From: CAZPBN01 sp964584935
GTDB taxonomy: Bacteria; Acidobacteriota; Aminicenantia; Aminicenantales; Aminicenantaceae
Length of the DNA stretch: 64,000 nucleotides
Direction of reading: 5' to 3'
Assembly: GCA_964584935.1 (NCBI GenBank)
Contig: CAZPBN010000005.1
Coordinates: forward strand, 1 to 64,000
Under the pieces are notes generated by a model. The model did no database searches, had not been told where the DNA came from, and was given only the letters and a program-made list of their open reading frames with translations. The first letter of the stretch is position 1. The number at the start of each line of letters is the position of its first letter. Positions 17,692 through 26,874 of the stretch are shown here, piece by piece. Position numbers and translations under genes: made by a program.

Positions 17692-19806
17692 ATGAAAAGA
17701 CATATAAACCATAAACTTATAACAAGGATCGTTTTTTATTTTTTATTAATCATCACATCAAGGAGTCTTCTAGCTGATGGATTCATTATTCCAAAGCCCA
17801 GGCCTGGGGAGAATATTCCTCCTTTAACAGTAAAATATCATAAAGTTGAAGTTGAAATTATTGATCAAGTGGCAAATACATCCATTGATCAGGTTTTTAT
17901 AAATAATCACCATAGAGACATAGAGGGAACGTTTATTTTTCCGCTGCCTGAAGATGCGGCTATATCTGAGTTCAGTATGTATGTGGGAAATGAAAAAATT
18001 GAAGGTGAAATTCTGGATAAGGAAAAAGCTCAAAAAATATATGAGGATATTGTAAGGAGATTAAAGGATCCTGCCCTTCTTGAGTATATAGGAAGAAATA
18101 TGTTCCGTGCCAGAGTTTATCCGATTCCGGCAAGGGGTGAGAAAAGAATAAAGCTTTCTTATACTGAAATTCTAAAGGCAGAGAGTGATGTTGTTGGTTA
18201 TATTTATCCTTTAAATACTGAGAGATTTTCCTTTCATCCTATAAAGCAAGTTTCGGTTTCTGTGCGAATTAGTGCCCAACGTTCCATTGTGAATATTTAT
18301 TCACCGTCTCATAAAATTTCAGTAAAAAAGGAGGGAAATGGAAAGGCTAGGGTGAGTTATGAGGAATCAGATGTGAAGCCTGATAAGGATTTTATTTTAT
18401 ATTATTCTTTTTCTGAAGAAGATATAGGACTTTCCCTGATAAATTGGAAAGGATATGAAGAAAACTACTTTATGTTTTTAGCCTCGCCTTCATATGCCAA
18501 AGAAAAGGAGAAAATCATAAAAAAGAATCTCGTTTTTGTTCTTGATAGTTCGGGAAGCATGAGCGGGAAAAAAATCAAACAGGCTAAAGCTGCAGCGAAT
18601 TTTATTATTGAACACTTGAATAAAAATGATAAATTTTCAATTATAGATTTCGATGATGGAGTCAATCTGTTTTCTCCAGATATTGTTACAGCTGATTTGA
18701 ATAACAGAAAAAAAGCTCTTCATTTTGTTAAAGAAGTCGAAGATACCGGAGGCACTAATATTAACCATGCACTTCTTCAGGCATTGGGAATTATCAAGGA
18801 AGATAAGAAGCCTAATTATATTCTCTTTCTTACGGATGGGTTGCCAACAGTTGGAGTTACAGAAACCAAGCAAATCCTTCGGAATATTAGAAAAGCAAAT
18901 AAGCACAAATCACGTATTTTTGTTTTTGGAGTCGGATATGATGTCAATACAGAACTTCTGGACAGAATGGCATTAGAGAATCGGGGAACTTCGGTTTACG
19001 TCACAGAAGGAGAAAATCTGGAGGTTGCTCTGTCCAATTATTATGAAAAAATATCGTCTCCTTTGCTTTCCGATTTGGAAATCAATTTTAAAGGTATCAA
19101 GGTTCATAACACCTATCCTCAGATATTACCCGATTTATTCAAAGGTTCACAGCTCCTTTTGATAGGGAAATATAAAGGAGAAGGTCCTGCCGTTATCACT
19201 TTAACAGGAAAAGTGGGGAAAAAAGAAAAATCTTTTACTTTAGAGACCGGCAAGCTTGTCAGGGATGAATCTTATAATTTTCTTCCGCGTCTCTGGGCAA
19301 CAAGACGTATCGGTTATTTAATGGAGGAAATAAGACTCAACGGGGAGAGAAAAGAATTGGTGGATGAAGTAAAAAGACTCGGTGTGAAATATGGCATTGT
19401 GACTCCTTATACCTCTTTTCTGGTTAGAAAGGAGGAGAGGGAAGGTATTGAGATGGCAGCTCCAGAAACAATGGAAGCTCTTGCTAGTCAAAAGAAATCC
19501 GGACAAGGTGCTGTAAAAATGTCTAGAGCCACTCAGAAGTACAAGGCAGAGAAACAGGCTGTCCATGTGGTTTCACAAAAAATAAAATACAAAGACGATA
19601 AAACATTTCTCCTGAAAGACGAATTCTGGGTGGATAGTGTCTATGAGGAAGGAACTCCTGTTATAAAAATAGGGTTCAATTCCAAAGAATATTACAATCT
19701 GATTTCTACTAAGCCCGGAATAGTCAGGTATCTCTCGGTAGGAAAAAATATGATCATTCATTATAGAGGTAAGAATTATAAAATAATCACTGATTTGCCT
19801 TACTGA
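17692..19806 (+). CDS. Secreted VIT/VWA-domain protein
   Basis: 704 aa, GGAGGAGGG ribosome site. A signal peptide (about 10-29) is followed by a VIT domain (about 40-165: VANTSIDQVFINNHHRDIEG, FPLPEDAAISEF, RVYPIPARGEKRIKL). A von Willebrand A domain (about 278-455) has an intact MIDAS: DSSGSMSG, TGGTNI, LTDG. The C-terminal part is unassigned beta-rich sequence. This architecture is like inter-alpha-trypsin inhibitor heavy chains and bacterial marine-proteobacterial sortase-associated proteins, but no C-terminal sorting motif is seen. Probably periplasmic or surface-exposed, with metal-dependent binding. Confidence 0.9.
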   Translation: MKRHINHKLITRIVFYFLLIITSRSLLADGFIIPKPRPGENIPPLTVKYHKVEVEIIDQVANTSIDQVFINNHHRDIEGTFIFPLPEDAAISEFSMYVGNEKIEGEILDKEKAQKIYEDIVRRLKDPALLEYIGRNMFRARVYPIPARGEKRIKLSYTEILKAESDVVGYIYPLNTERFSFHPIKQVSVSVRISAQRSIVNIYSPSHKISVKKEGNGKARVSYEESDVKPDKDFILYYSFSEEDIGLSLINWKGYEENYFMFLASPSYAKEKEKIIKKNLVFVLDSSGSMSGKKIKQAKAAANFIIEHLNKNDKFSIIDFDDGVNLFSPDIVTADLNNRKKALHFVKEVEDTGGTNINHALLQALGIIKEDKKPNYILFLTDGLPTVGVTETKQILRNIRKANKHKSRIFVFGVGYDVNTELLDRMALENRGTSVYVTEGENLEVALSNYYEKISSPLLSDLEINFKGIKVHNTYPQILPDLFKGSQLLLIGKYKGEGPAVITLTGKVGKKEKSFTLETGKLVRDESYNFLPRLWATRRIGYLMEEIRLNGERKELVDEVKRLGVKYGIVTPYTSFLVRKEEREGIEMAAPETMEALASQKKSGQGAVKMSRATQKYKAEKQAVHVVSQKIKYKDDKTFLLKDEFWVDSVYEEGTPVIKIGFNSKEYYNLISTKPGIVRYLSVGKNMIIHYRGKNYKIITDLPY

Positions 19807-20029
19807 TTTTTCTTAAGGAATATTCGAAGAAACTCTGCCTAATTCAAATAACCGGATATAAACAAATGACTTTTTAGACAAAGAAAGAAAATGAATATTT
19901 AAAGAATCTTTCTCAATTCTTTCTTTACTAATAAATTTCCCAGGCTGTTTTATTTTCAATTCCCGATAAGATATAATTTTACTTCGCTGCAGGAATTATA
20001 TAAGATATGTCCTTATTTAAGGAGAAACA

Positions 20030-21175
20030 ATGCAAAGAGAAAAGCTACTTTTGATTCCGGGTCCGAGCCCGGTTCATCCCAGAATCATTAAATCACTGTC
20101 AACACCGACCATTTCTCATATCAGCCCTGATTTCGTATTCGAATTCAAAAAAGCTCTGAATAATCTGCGAAAAATTGTTTTTTCCAGCAGGGGAGAGCCT
20201 TTTATTATATCTGGAGCAGGTACCCTTTCAATGGAAATGGCGTTGATAAATATGGTAAAAGAGGGAGAGAAAATTCTGGTTGTTTCCCAGGGATTTTTCG
20301 GGGAAAGAATGGCAGGGATCTCTCAATGTTTTGGTATCGAATGCCATGTGATTGAAAGCAACCCAGGAGAAGCGGTTTTACCTGAAGAATTGAAGGATAG
20401 ATTATCCAATGACAAATATGCTGCTGTTGTTTCTACTCATGTCGATACTTGCACCGGCGCTTGTGCTCCTGTAATGGAATATGCGGAAATAGTGAAGGAA
20501 ACGGATGCTCTGTTTATTATTGATGGAGTTTGTGCGACCGGAGGAATCAAAGAAAAAATGGATGAATGGGATATTGATGTGATTCTTACGGCAGCTCAGA
20601 AATGCTTTGGAGCTCCTCCTGGATTAGCGGTATTGGTTTTATCCGAAAAATCTATGAATAAAAGAAGAAGCATGGAAAGAATTCCTGCATATTATTCTGA
20701 TGTTTTAAATTGGCTTCCCGTCATGAAAGATCCCTTCAAGTATTTCTCAACACCTTGTGTGAATGAAATAAGAGCTTTTTATGAAGGAACTGAGATAATG
20801 CTTGAGGAAGGGATGGAACAGCGGTTTATGAGGCATTCCCGGTCTGCTTATGCGATAAGGGAAGCTTTCATTCAATTGGGATTTTCTTTTTATACCAAAG
20901 AACCCTTTCTGGCGGATACCCTCACAGTGGTGGAATATCCGGAGGGAATTGATGATAAAAAATTCAGAGCTGCTTATTTAGAAAACGGTGTGGTTGTTGC
21001 CGGCGGTTTAGCGGAGACATCAGGGAAGGTATTTCGAATGGGGCATATGGGAAATTTATCCAATCCTCAAATTCTATTTGCTATAGAAATGCTGGAGAAG
21101 ACGTTGAGCACACTAGGACACAAATTTCAGGAGGGATCAGGTCTCAAGGCTGCCCAATCTGTATTAGATGAGTGA
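20030..21175 (+). CDS. Class V aminotransferase (alanine/serine-glyoxylate type)
   Basis: 381 aa. It begins LLIPGPSPVHPRI, the typical start of the alanine-glyoxylate/serine-pyruvate aminotransferase branch, with the HISPDF segment. The PLP lysine lies in LTAAQKCFGAPPG (about residue 192), and IIDGVCATGG precedes it. Substrate cannot be fixed from sequence. AAGGAG precedes the ATG. Its end overlaps the DUF362 gene by 8 bases, indicating one operon and possibly a shared pathway. Confidence 0.9.
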   Translation: MQREKLLLIPGPSPVHPRIIKSLSTPTISHISPDFVFEFKKALNNLRKIVFSSRGEPFIISGAGTLSMEMALINMVKEGEKILVVSQGFFGERMAGISQCFGIECHVIESNPGEAVLPEELKDRLSNDKYAAVVSTHVDTCTGACAPVMEYAEIVKETDALFIIDGVCATGGIKEKMDEWDIDVILTAAQKCFGAPPGLAVLVLSEKSMNKRRSMERIPAYYSDVLNWLPVMKDPFKYFSTPCVNEIRAFYEGTEIMLEEGMEQRFMRHSRSAYAIREAFIQLGFSFYTKEPFLADTLTVVEYPEGIDDKKFRAAYLENGVVVAGGLAETSGKVFRMGHMGNLSNPQILFAIEMLEKTLSTLGHKFQEGSGLKAAQSVLDE

Positions 21176-22265
21176 GTTTATAATGAAGCAAAAAAAAGTC
21201 AGTAAAGTTTTTTTTATTCCAGCCAGTCGAAATGAGGAGAATCAATCACTGGCATATAAAACCAAAAAAATTTTCACCAGATTGAATCCGATGGAGTTCA
21301 TTGAAAAGAATTCCTTTGTTGCCTTAAAAATTCATTTTGGAGAAAGAGGAAATGAAGGATTTATAAATCCAGAATGGCTCTTGTCAACCATTGATTTGAT
21401 AAAAGAACAAAAAGCAAGAGTTTTCTTATCAGATACAAATACCCTTTATACAGGAAACCGATCGAATTCTATTGATCATCTTCATCTTGCCTGGGAGCAT
21501 GGATTTACCCAGAAAATCGTCGGGATTCCAGTGATTATTGCCGATGGAATGATCGGCTGGGATGATAATGAAGTTCAGATTGGATTGCCCCGGGTGAAAT
21601 CAGCTAAGATAGCCAGCGCCTTCTTAGCTTCCGATTTTATGGTCTGTTTGAGCCATTTTACAGGCCACATTTCAACCGGTTTTGGAGGAGCGATAAAAAA
21701 TATGGGAATGGGCTGTGCTTCCAGAGCAGGAAAACTTGAACAGCATTCTGATGCTATTCCCAGAATAAATCCAGATATATGCACAGGTTGCCGAACCTGT
21801 ATGGAGTACTGCCCGGCTCATGCCATCGGCCAAAAAGAAGATCACTCGTTTATCATTGAAAAAAAGTGTATTGGTTGCGGGGAATGTCTTGTGGTGTGTC
21901 CTTCCAATGCGGTGAAATTCCGGTGGGATTCTGATTGTCGACGGGTTCAGGAAAAAATGAGTGAATATGCTTTCAGTGTTAAGAAGCATTTCAATAATAA
22001 TATATGTTTTATAAATTATTTGTTAAAAGTAACAAAAGATTGTGACTGTATATCAAAGAAGGGGCAGGATATTGTTGATGATATCGGAATCATCGGTTCT
22101 CTTGATCCTGTTGCTTTGGATAAAGCTTCTGTGGATCTGGTCAATAAGCGAATTGGAAAGGATATGCGAAATGTTGGGTATAATGTTGATTGGTCAGTCC
22201 AGCTGATTCACGGAGAAAAAATAGGACTTGGAAATATGGATTATGAACTCATAGAAGTCAAATAA
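21168..22265 (+). CDS. DUF362 protein with two 4Fe-4S clusters
   Basis: 365 aa. The DUF362 fold is recognised from ALKIHFGERGNEGFI, LSDTNTLYTGNR and HFTGHISTGFGGAIKNMGMG. A dicluster ferredoxin insert at about 195-245 has CTGCRTCMEYCP and CIGCGECLVVCP. DUF362 proteins are soluble iron-sulphur proteins of uncertain role, often beside metabolic redox genes. The start overlaps the aminotransferase stop; a second ATG at 21183 is an alternative. No membrane helices. Confidence 0.9.
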   Translation: MSEFIMKQKKVSKVFFIPASRNEENQSLAYKTKKIFTRLNPMEFIEKNSFVALKIHFGERGNEGFINPEWLLSTIDLIKEQKARVFLSDTNTLYTGNRSNSIDHLHLAWEHGFTQKIVGIPVIIADGMIGWDDNEVQIGLPRVKSAKIASAFLASDFMVCLSHFTGHISTGFGGAIKNMGMGCASRAGKLEQHSDAIPRINPDICTGCRTCMEYCPAHAIGQKEDHSFIIEKKCIGCGECLVVCPSNAVKFRWDSDCRRVQEKMSEYAFSVKKHFNNNICFINYLLKVTKDCDCISKKGQDIVDDIGIIGSLDPVALDKASVDLVNKRIGKDMRNVGYNVDWSVQLIHGEKIGLGNMDYELIEVK

Positions 22266-22331
22266 TTTGTGATTGGATTTTGTTTGATTGTTTTTTTATA
22301 GTATGGCTTTTGGATTTTTGGGGGATATAAT

Positions 22332-22409
22332 TGGTCGGGGCGATGGGATTTGAACCCATGACCCCAGCGTCCCGAACGCTGTGCGCTAGCCAGACTGCGC
22401 TACGCCCCG
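22332..22409 (-). tRNA. tRNA-Pro (CGG)
   Basis: On the minus strand the acceptor stem CGGGGCG (from 22409) pairs with CGCCCCG, with discriminator A. A D-arm (GCGCAGTCTGGCTAGCGC), anticodon loop TTCGGGA with anticodon CGG flanked by AGCGT/ACGCT, and T-arm loop GTTCAAATC complete the cloverleaf. The gene encodes the 3' CCA (22332-22334), unlike the tRNA at 32095. Confidence 0.95.
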
Positions 22410-22693
22410 CAGCTTAATCATTATAGCTATAAGAGGGAACTAAATCAAAGAAAATAATATATTGAAGTTCTGCCAATTTGAATAAGAACTATGGAAAAAA
22501 ATGACATAATAGGAAATTAAGTGACATTTCAGGAGGTGATATTGACTAATGAAAATTTTATAATTAAATTTGAGACGAAATGGAAATGATATGGAGGGAA
22601 AAGGTGCTGTTTATGTCTTTTAAGAAGGGGGGGGCTTTTTTCTCCTTAACATGAATGAACAAAGACTTAAAGTAAAAAGCCCTTGGGGATTAA
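22410..22693 (+). other. Gap after tRNA-Pro containing strong ribosome sites and the likely true start of the next gene
   Basis: AGGAGGTGAT (22534-22543 region), close to an ideal anti-16S match, precedes only short frames of about 15 codons. A G8 run begins at 22627. ATG 22651 opens a frame reading MNEQRLKVKSPWGLIVILFF that runs into the T9 run at 22705-22713; one fewer T would join it to the following coding frame. Confidence 0.45.
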
Positions 22694-23122
22694 TTGTCAT
22701 TTTATTTTTTTTTGAGTGCCTTGGTCTTTGGTTTTGTTTTCCTTATGAAGTCATATTCTGATAAAAGGGATATTTATAATATTTTAGATGATAAAGAAAT
22801 CTTCTCGCTTTTAGACAAAGCAAAAGAGATATCGTTTAAGATTAAATATAGGGATTGTTTGAGCCAGGAAAATATTCAAAGAATATATTTTCAGGTTGAA
22901 GTTCCAGGAAAAGCGTCTTTGGAGCAACTAAAAGGAATCGCTCAGTGGGTTGTAAAAGAAACCTTGACTCACGGAGATTGTCATAGTATCACAGTGGATT
23001 TTGATGAGTTGGGGTATATTGATTTTGCTCCAGATGGCAATTGGAGTAAAGCAGGGAAAGTTCCTGTAGACAATTACAAATCATATCAATTCCGGTATTA
23101 TCTCATACCGAAATTTCAATAA
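22694..23122 (+). CDS. Membrane-anchored DUF4875-like protein, 5' end frameshifted
   Basis: The continuous frame begins at a poor TTG (22694) and gives 142 aa: one transmembrane helix (about 2-18), then an exported domain. The domain (IYFQVEVPGKASLEQLKGIA, DELGYIDFAPDGNWSKAG) resembles DUF4875, a tentative match. A more natural N-terminus (MNEQRLKVKSPWG...) starts at ATG 22651 but is separated by a one-base shift in a T9 run. The real gene may therefore be 22651-23122, either frameshifted, slipped in sequencing, or read by slippage. Function unknown. Confidence 0.6.
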   Translation: MSFYFFLSALVFGFVFLMKSYSDKRDIYNILDDKEIFSLLDKAKEISFKIKYRDCLSQENIQRIYFQVEVPGKASLEQLKGIAQWVVKETLTHGDCHSITVDFDELGYIDFAPDGNWSKAGKVPVDNYKSYQFRYYLIPKFQ

Positions 23123-23140
23123 AAGCTTTGATTCTGTTAA

Positions 23141-24154
23141 TTAAATATGAAGCTCAATGATATCTTCGTCTTCTAGCACATATTCCTGGTTTACTTTTTG
23201 TCCTTGATATTTGTTTTCACTCCATATCCGGGCAAATTTCAATTTATGAGAAAAATCTTTATGGACAGCTTTTGCCAAGTCCAATACCGTGCTTCCTTTT
23301 TTTAAAGTGAAAGGATCATCGAATTCTGCTTTTTTCCCTGGAGCTTTGCTGTAAACGCGGACAATATTGAGCAAAGTGAAGATGCTCTTTTTCAGTTCCT
23401 CGAGTCCCGCTCCTGTTTTTGCAGAAGTTGAAACCAAATGGAAATCGGGCTTAAAGTGTTCTTTCAACATATTGAAGTTATGATCGGTACCAGCCACATC
23501 GTTTTTATTGGCTACAAGAAGTGATTTGATATAGAATATTTGTCCTTTGAAATTTTCATTGTATTCCTCTGATTTATCTATTGATTTATCTTTGTCAGTT
23601 AGTTCGATTTTCTTTTCTCTCAGTTTTTCCAATATAGTTAGTAAAGATTGTTCCATTGATGGATTGGATAAATCAGTAACAATGATGGTGCCATCTGCGG
23701 TTTTAATCAATTCAGGATGCCAGGATTCCATATAATCATTTGTAATTGGAGGAGTGTCAATAAGCTGAATTTGTATATTATCGAATTCCATCATAGCAGG
23801 ATAAGGATTATAAGTAGTGAATGGATAATTTCCGATTTGAGGATTGGCATTGGTTAGTGATTTTATGAGCATGGATTTTCCTGCATTGGGAGGCCCTATG
23901 ATGACAATCTGTCCGGCACCGGCTCTTTCTATGTTGTGAGAAGGTTTGTGTTTGGCGGTTGACTGTTTTTTGTCCAGAGTTGATTTTAATTTAGCTATTT
24001 TTGTTTTCAGAATTGCCTGGAGTTTTTCAGTTCCCTTATGTTTGGGGACTATGGATAACAGTTCTTCATAAATCCGGATTTTTTCTTCAATGGTACTGGC
24101 TGTTTTGAGTTTTTTTTCTGTTTCAAAGTATTGAGGCGGCAAATTGGCTGGCAT
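23141..24154 (-). CDS. DRG/Obg-type GTPase with TGS domain
   Basis: 337 aa. The helical N-terminus (1-70) precedes a G domain: G1 IIGPPNAGKSMLI, G2 region YPFTTYNPYPAM, G3 IDTPP, G4 ANKND, and a late STSAKTG. A C-terminal TGS domain (about 270-337) has FTLKKGSTVLDLAKAVHKDF and ends DEDIIELHI. The order matches the DRG-like branch of Obg GTPases, which associate with ribosomes or tRNA. Note IDTPP, with proline instead of the usual DTPG glycine. It converges with the preceding gene. Confidence 0.88.
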   Translation of the reverse strand: MPANLPPQYFETEKKLKTASTIEEKIRIYEELLSIVPKHKGTEKLQAILKTKIAKLKSTLDKKQSTAKHKPSHNIERAGAGQIVIIGPPNAGKSMLIKSLTNANPQIGNYPFTTYNPYPAMMEFDNIQIQLIDTPPITNDYMESWHPELIKTADGTIIVTDLSNPSMEQSLLTILEKLREKKIELTDKDKSIDKSEEYNENFKGQIFYIKSLLVANKNDVAGTDHNFNMLKEHFKPDFHLVSTSAKTGAGLEELKKSIFTLLNIVRVYSKAPGKKAEFDDPFTLKKGSTVLDLAKAVHKDFSHKLKFARIWSENKYQGQKVNQEYVLEDEDIIELHI

Positions 24155-24452
24155 TTTTTCTCTCTTAAAGTTTATAACCTATTATCATAGGTATGCTTTG
24201 TTCTGTTTGATTTTTCTTTTTATGAATTCAATTGTAATATAAATTGATAATTTTTGTAAATAATTCTTGTTTCAACTTTATCAAATTATAGTGATTTGAA
24301 TCAAATAAATAAATAATTTAATGGGCTCCAAAGGCTAAAATTTGCTTTACTAAAACAGCTGTTTAAGGTATAATTTTCCCCTGGAATTAGTATCTTTTAG
24401 ACGTCCAAAAATCCTTCCTGCATAGGATAATTTTATTGGGAAGTTTGGTACA
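24155..24452. other. Divergent intergenic region
   Basis: Separates the GTPase (minus) from gyrB (plus). A small perfect inverted repeat, ACCTAT-TATC-ATAGGT (24177-24192), lies near the GTPase start. The gyrB promoter with a 12-bp palindrome lies at 24346-24374 (listed separately). The rest is AT-rich with nothing recognised. Confidence 0.4.
24346..24374 (+). promoter_or_regulatory. gyrB promoter with palindrome in the spacer
   Basis: TTTACT (24346-24351), a 17-base spacer and a perfect TATAAT (24369-24374). The spacer contains the 12-bp perfect palindrome AAACAGCTGTTT (24353-24364), positioned where a repressor could block RNA polymerase. It could equally be a supercoiling-sensitive element. 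Confidence 0.55.
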
Positions 24453-26834
24453 ATGATTGATAAAAAATATACAGCAGAAAGTATAAAAGTTTTAAAAGGC
24501 TTAGAAGCTGTCCGGAAGCGGCCAGCAATGTATATAGGAAGCACAAGCAGCGAGGGACTCCATCATCTGGTTTATGAAGTCGTTGATAATAGTATTGATG
24601 AGGCTCTAGCGGGTTATTGTAAAAGAATAGAGGTTACCATACATGTGGATTGCAGTGTAACGGTCACAGATGATGGACGAGGGATTCCTGTTGAACAGCA
24701 TAAAAAAGAAAAAAAACCTGCGGTTGAAATTGTTATGACCACTTTGCATGCTGGGGGGAAATTTGATACAAAGACTTACCAGGTTTCTGGAGGGTTGCAT
24801 GGTGTGGGTGTCTCTGTTGTTAATGCCCTTTCTGAAAAATTGGACTTGGAAATAAAGCGAGGGGGAGCTGTTTATAACCAGAGCTATGAAAAGGGAAAAC
24901 CTGTATCAAAACTGGAAAAAGTAGGTAAAACAAAAAAAACGGGAACAAAGATAACTTTTAAGCCCGATGAAGAGATATTTAAAAATATTGGTTTTAATTT
25001 TGAAATATTAAGCCAGCGGCTCAGAGAGTTATCATTCCTTAATAAAGGGCTTAAAATCAGTATATTGGATGAACGGAGTGATAAATCCAATGAATTTCAG
25101 TATAAAGGAGGGATCAGAGAATTTGTCCAGTATTTAAACAGGAAAAAGACTGTCATTAATCCAAAACCCATCTATTTTGAAACCAAAAAAGATGACATAA
25201 TATTTGAAATGGCTCTCCAGTATAATTCAAGTTATACTGAGACCATTTTTTCATTTGTGAATAATATAAATACAACCGAGGGAGGCAGCCATTTGGTTGG
25301 ATTTAAGGCCGCCTTAACCCGCTCTATTAATAACTATGCAAAATCGAATAATATTATAAAAGATAAAAACCAGAATTTAAGTGGTGATGACACTAGAGAA
25401 GGATTATGTGCCGTCTTAAGCTTGAAGTTAAAGAATCCCCAGTTTGAAGGGCAGACAAAAACAAAGCTGGGTAACAGTGAGGTCAAGGGAATTGTCGAGT
25501 CCATAGTCAACGATATGTTATCCGCATATTTTGAGGAAAATCCCTCTGTTTCTAAAAAAATCGCCCAAAAAATACTGGAGGCAGCCAGGGCTAGATTGGC
25601 TGCAAGAAAAGCCAAAGAGCTTGCGCGCCGGAAAGGAGTGCTTGAATCCACTTCTCTTCCCGGTAAATTGGCTGATTGCCAGGAAAAAGATCCTGCTAAA
25701 AGTGAAATATTTCTGGTGGAAGGAGATTCTGCAGGAGGATCCGCTAAACAGGCAAGGGATCGCCGCTTTCAAGCGATACTTCCCTTAAAAGGGAAAATTC
25801 TGAATGTTGAAAAATCCAGATTTGATCGGATTATAAAAAGCGAAGAAATAGGGATCATCATTTCAGCCTTGGGCACAGGGGTGGAACAATCTGATTTTAA
25901 CCTCGATAAACTGAGATATAACAAAATTATTATCATGACTGACGCTGATGTGGATGGTTCTCATATAAGAACTTTACTCATGACTTTATTCTACAGGCAA
26001 ATGCCACAGCTTATCGAGAAAGGTCACCTTTTTATTGCCCAACCGCCTCTTTATAAGATTTCTAGAGGAAAATCTTTTCAATATTTGAGAGATGAGAAAT
26101 CTTTCGAAAGATTTATTATTAAAAAAATATCCGAAGAATTTCAGATTAAAATAGGTCGACAGAAAGAACCCATTAAAGGAGAAAAGTTTAGGAGTTTTCT
26201 TCATAAAATTATAGCCAAGAGAAATTTCTTGCAGGTTCTTGAAAGAAAAATACATCTTTTTATCATTAGTGTACTTCTCAATAATAAAGTTGAAAATACA
26301 GATTTTTTAAAAGATAAGAAGAAAATGGAAAAAATCCAGCGTATCCTGAATGAAAAAGGGAGTGTTTGTGTTTTAAGCAAAGATGAGGAACATGGAATGT
26401 ATGAATTGGGTATCAGTTTCAAGGTTAATGGAATGAATATCTCTTCTAAAGTGGATCATGAACTTATTACTTCTCCGGAATACAAAAATCTTTTTAAGAT
26501 TCAAAAAGAGCTGGGAAATTTCAGACCTCCTTATACTGTGCTGGGAAACAATGGCAAGATTAAAGTTGATAATGAAACGAAACTGTGTGATTATCTTTTT
26601 GAAAAAGGGAAAAAAGGGATTAATATCCAGAGGTATAAAGGTCTGGGAGAAATGAGGCCGGAACAGTTATGGGATACGACTATGGATCCTGAAAACCGTC
26701 ATCTCCTGGAAGTTTCCATTCAAGATGCTGTCGAAGCTAATGATGTGTTCACAACCCTTATGGGAAGCGATGTGGATTCGAGGAGAGAATTTATCAAGGC
26801 AAAGGCTCTCGAAGCTCAGAATCTGGATGTTTAA
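24453..26834 (+). CDS. gyrB: DNA gyrase subunit B
   Basis: 793 aa. GHKL ATPase motifs: EVVDNSIDEALAGYC, DDGRGIPVEQH, GGLHGVGVSVVNAL. TOPRIM: EGDSAGGSAKQARDRRFQAI and the DADVDGSHIRTLL magnesium site. The C-terminus has QRYKGLGEMRPEQLW. It is longer than the roughly 640 aa minimal form because of an approximately 160-residue insert in the TOPRIM region (about 550-710), as also found in Proteobacterial GyrB. gyrA follows 40 bases later and contains a GyrA box, supporting gyrase rather than topoisomerase IV. Confidence 0.97.
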   Translation: MIDKKYTAESIKVLKGLEAVRKRPAMYIGSTSSEGLHHLVYEVVDNSIDEALAGYCKRIEVTIHVDCSVTVTDDGRGIPVEQHKKEKKPAVEIVMTTLHAGGKFDTKTYQVSGGLHGVGVSVVNALSEKLDLEIKRGGAVYNQSYEKGKPVSKLEKVGKTKKTGTKITFKPDEEIFKNIGFNFEILSQRLRELSFLNKGLKISILDERSDKSNEFQYKGGIREFVQYLNRKKTVINPKPIYFETKKDDIIFEMALQYNSSYTETIFSFVNNINTTEGGSHLVGFKAALTRSINNYAKSNNIIKDKNQNLSGDDTREGLCAVLSLKLKNPQFEGQTKTKLGNSEVKGIVESIVNDMLSAYFEENPSVSKKIAQKILEAARARLAARKAKELARRKGVLESTSLPGKLADCQEKDPAKSEIFLVEGDSAGGSAKQARDRRFQAILPLKGKILNVEKSRFDRIIKSEEIGIIISALGTGVEQSDFNLDKLRYNKIIIMTDADVDGSHIRTLLMTLFYRQMPQLIEKGHLFIAQPPLYKISRGKSFQYLRDEKSFERFIIKKISEEFQIKIGRQKEPIKGEKFRSFLHKIIAKRNFLQVLERKIHLFIISVLLNNKVENTDFLKDKKKMEKIQRILNEKGSVCVLSKDEEHGMYELGISFKVNGMNISSKVDHELITSPEYKNLFKIQKELGNFRPPYTVLGNNGKIKVDNETKLCDYLFEKGKKGINIQRYKGLGEMRPEQLWDTTMDPENRHLLEVSIQDAVEANDVFTTLMGSDVDSRREFIKAKALEAQNLDV

Positions 26835-26874
26835 TAATGGGATATTAAATGCGTATAATTTATAAGGAGAAATA

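Noticed and set aside
22534..22640. Tiny frames behind strong ribosome sites as leader-peptide genes
   Set aside because: The frames are about 15 codons with no codon pattern or attenuator structure; kept only as a comment on the region.
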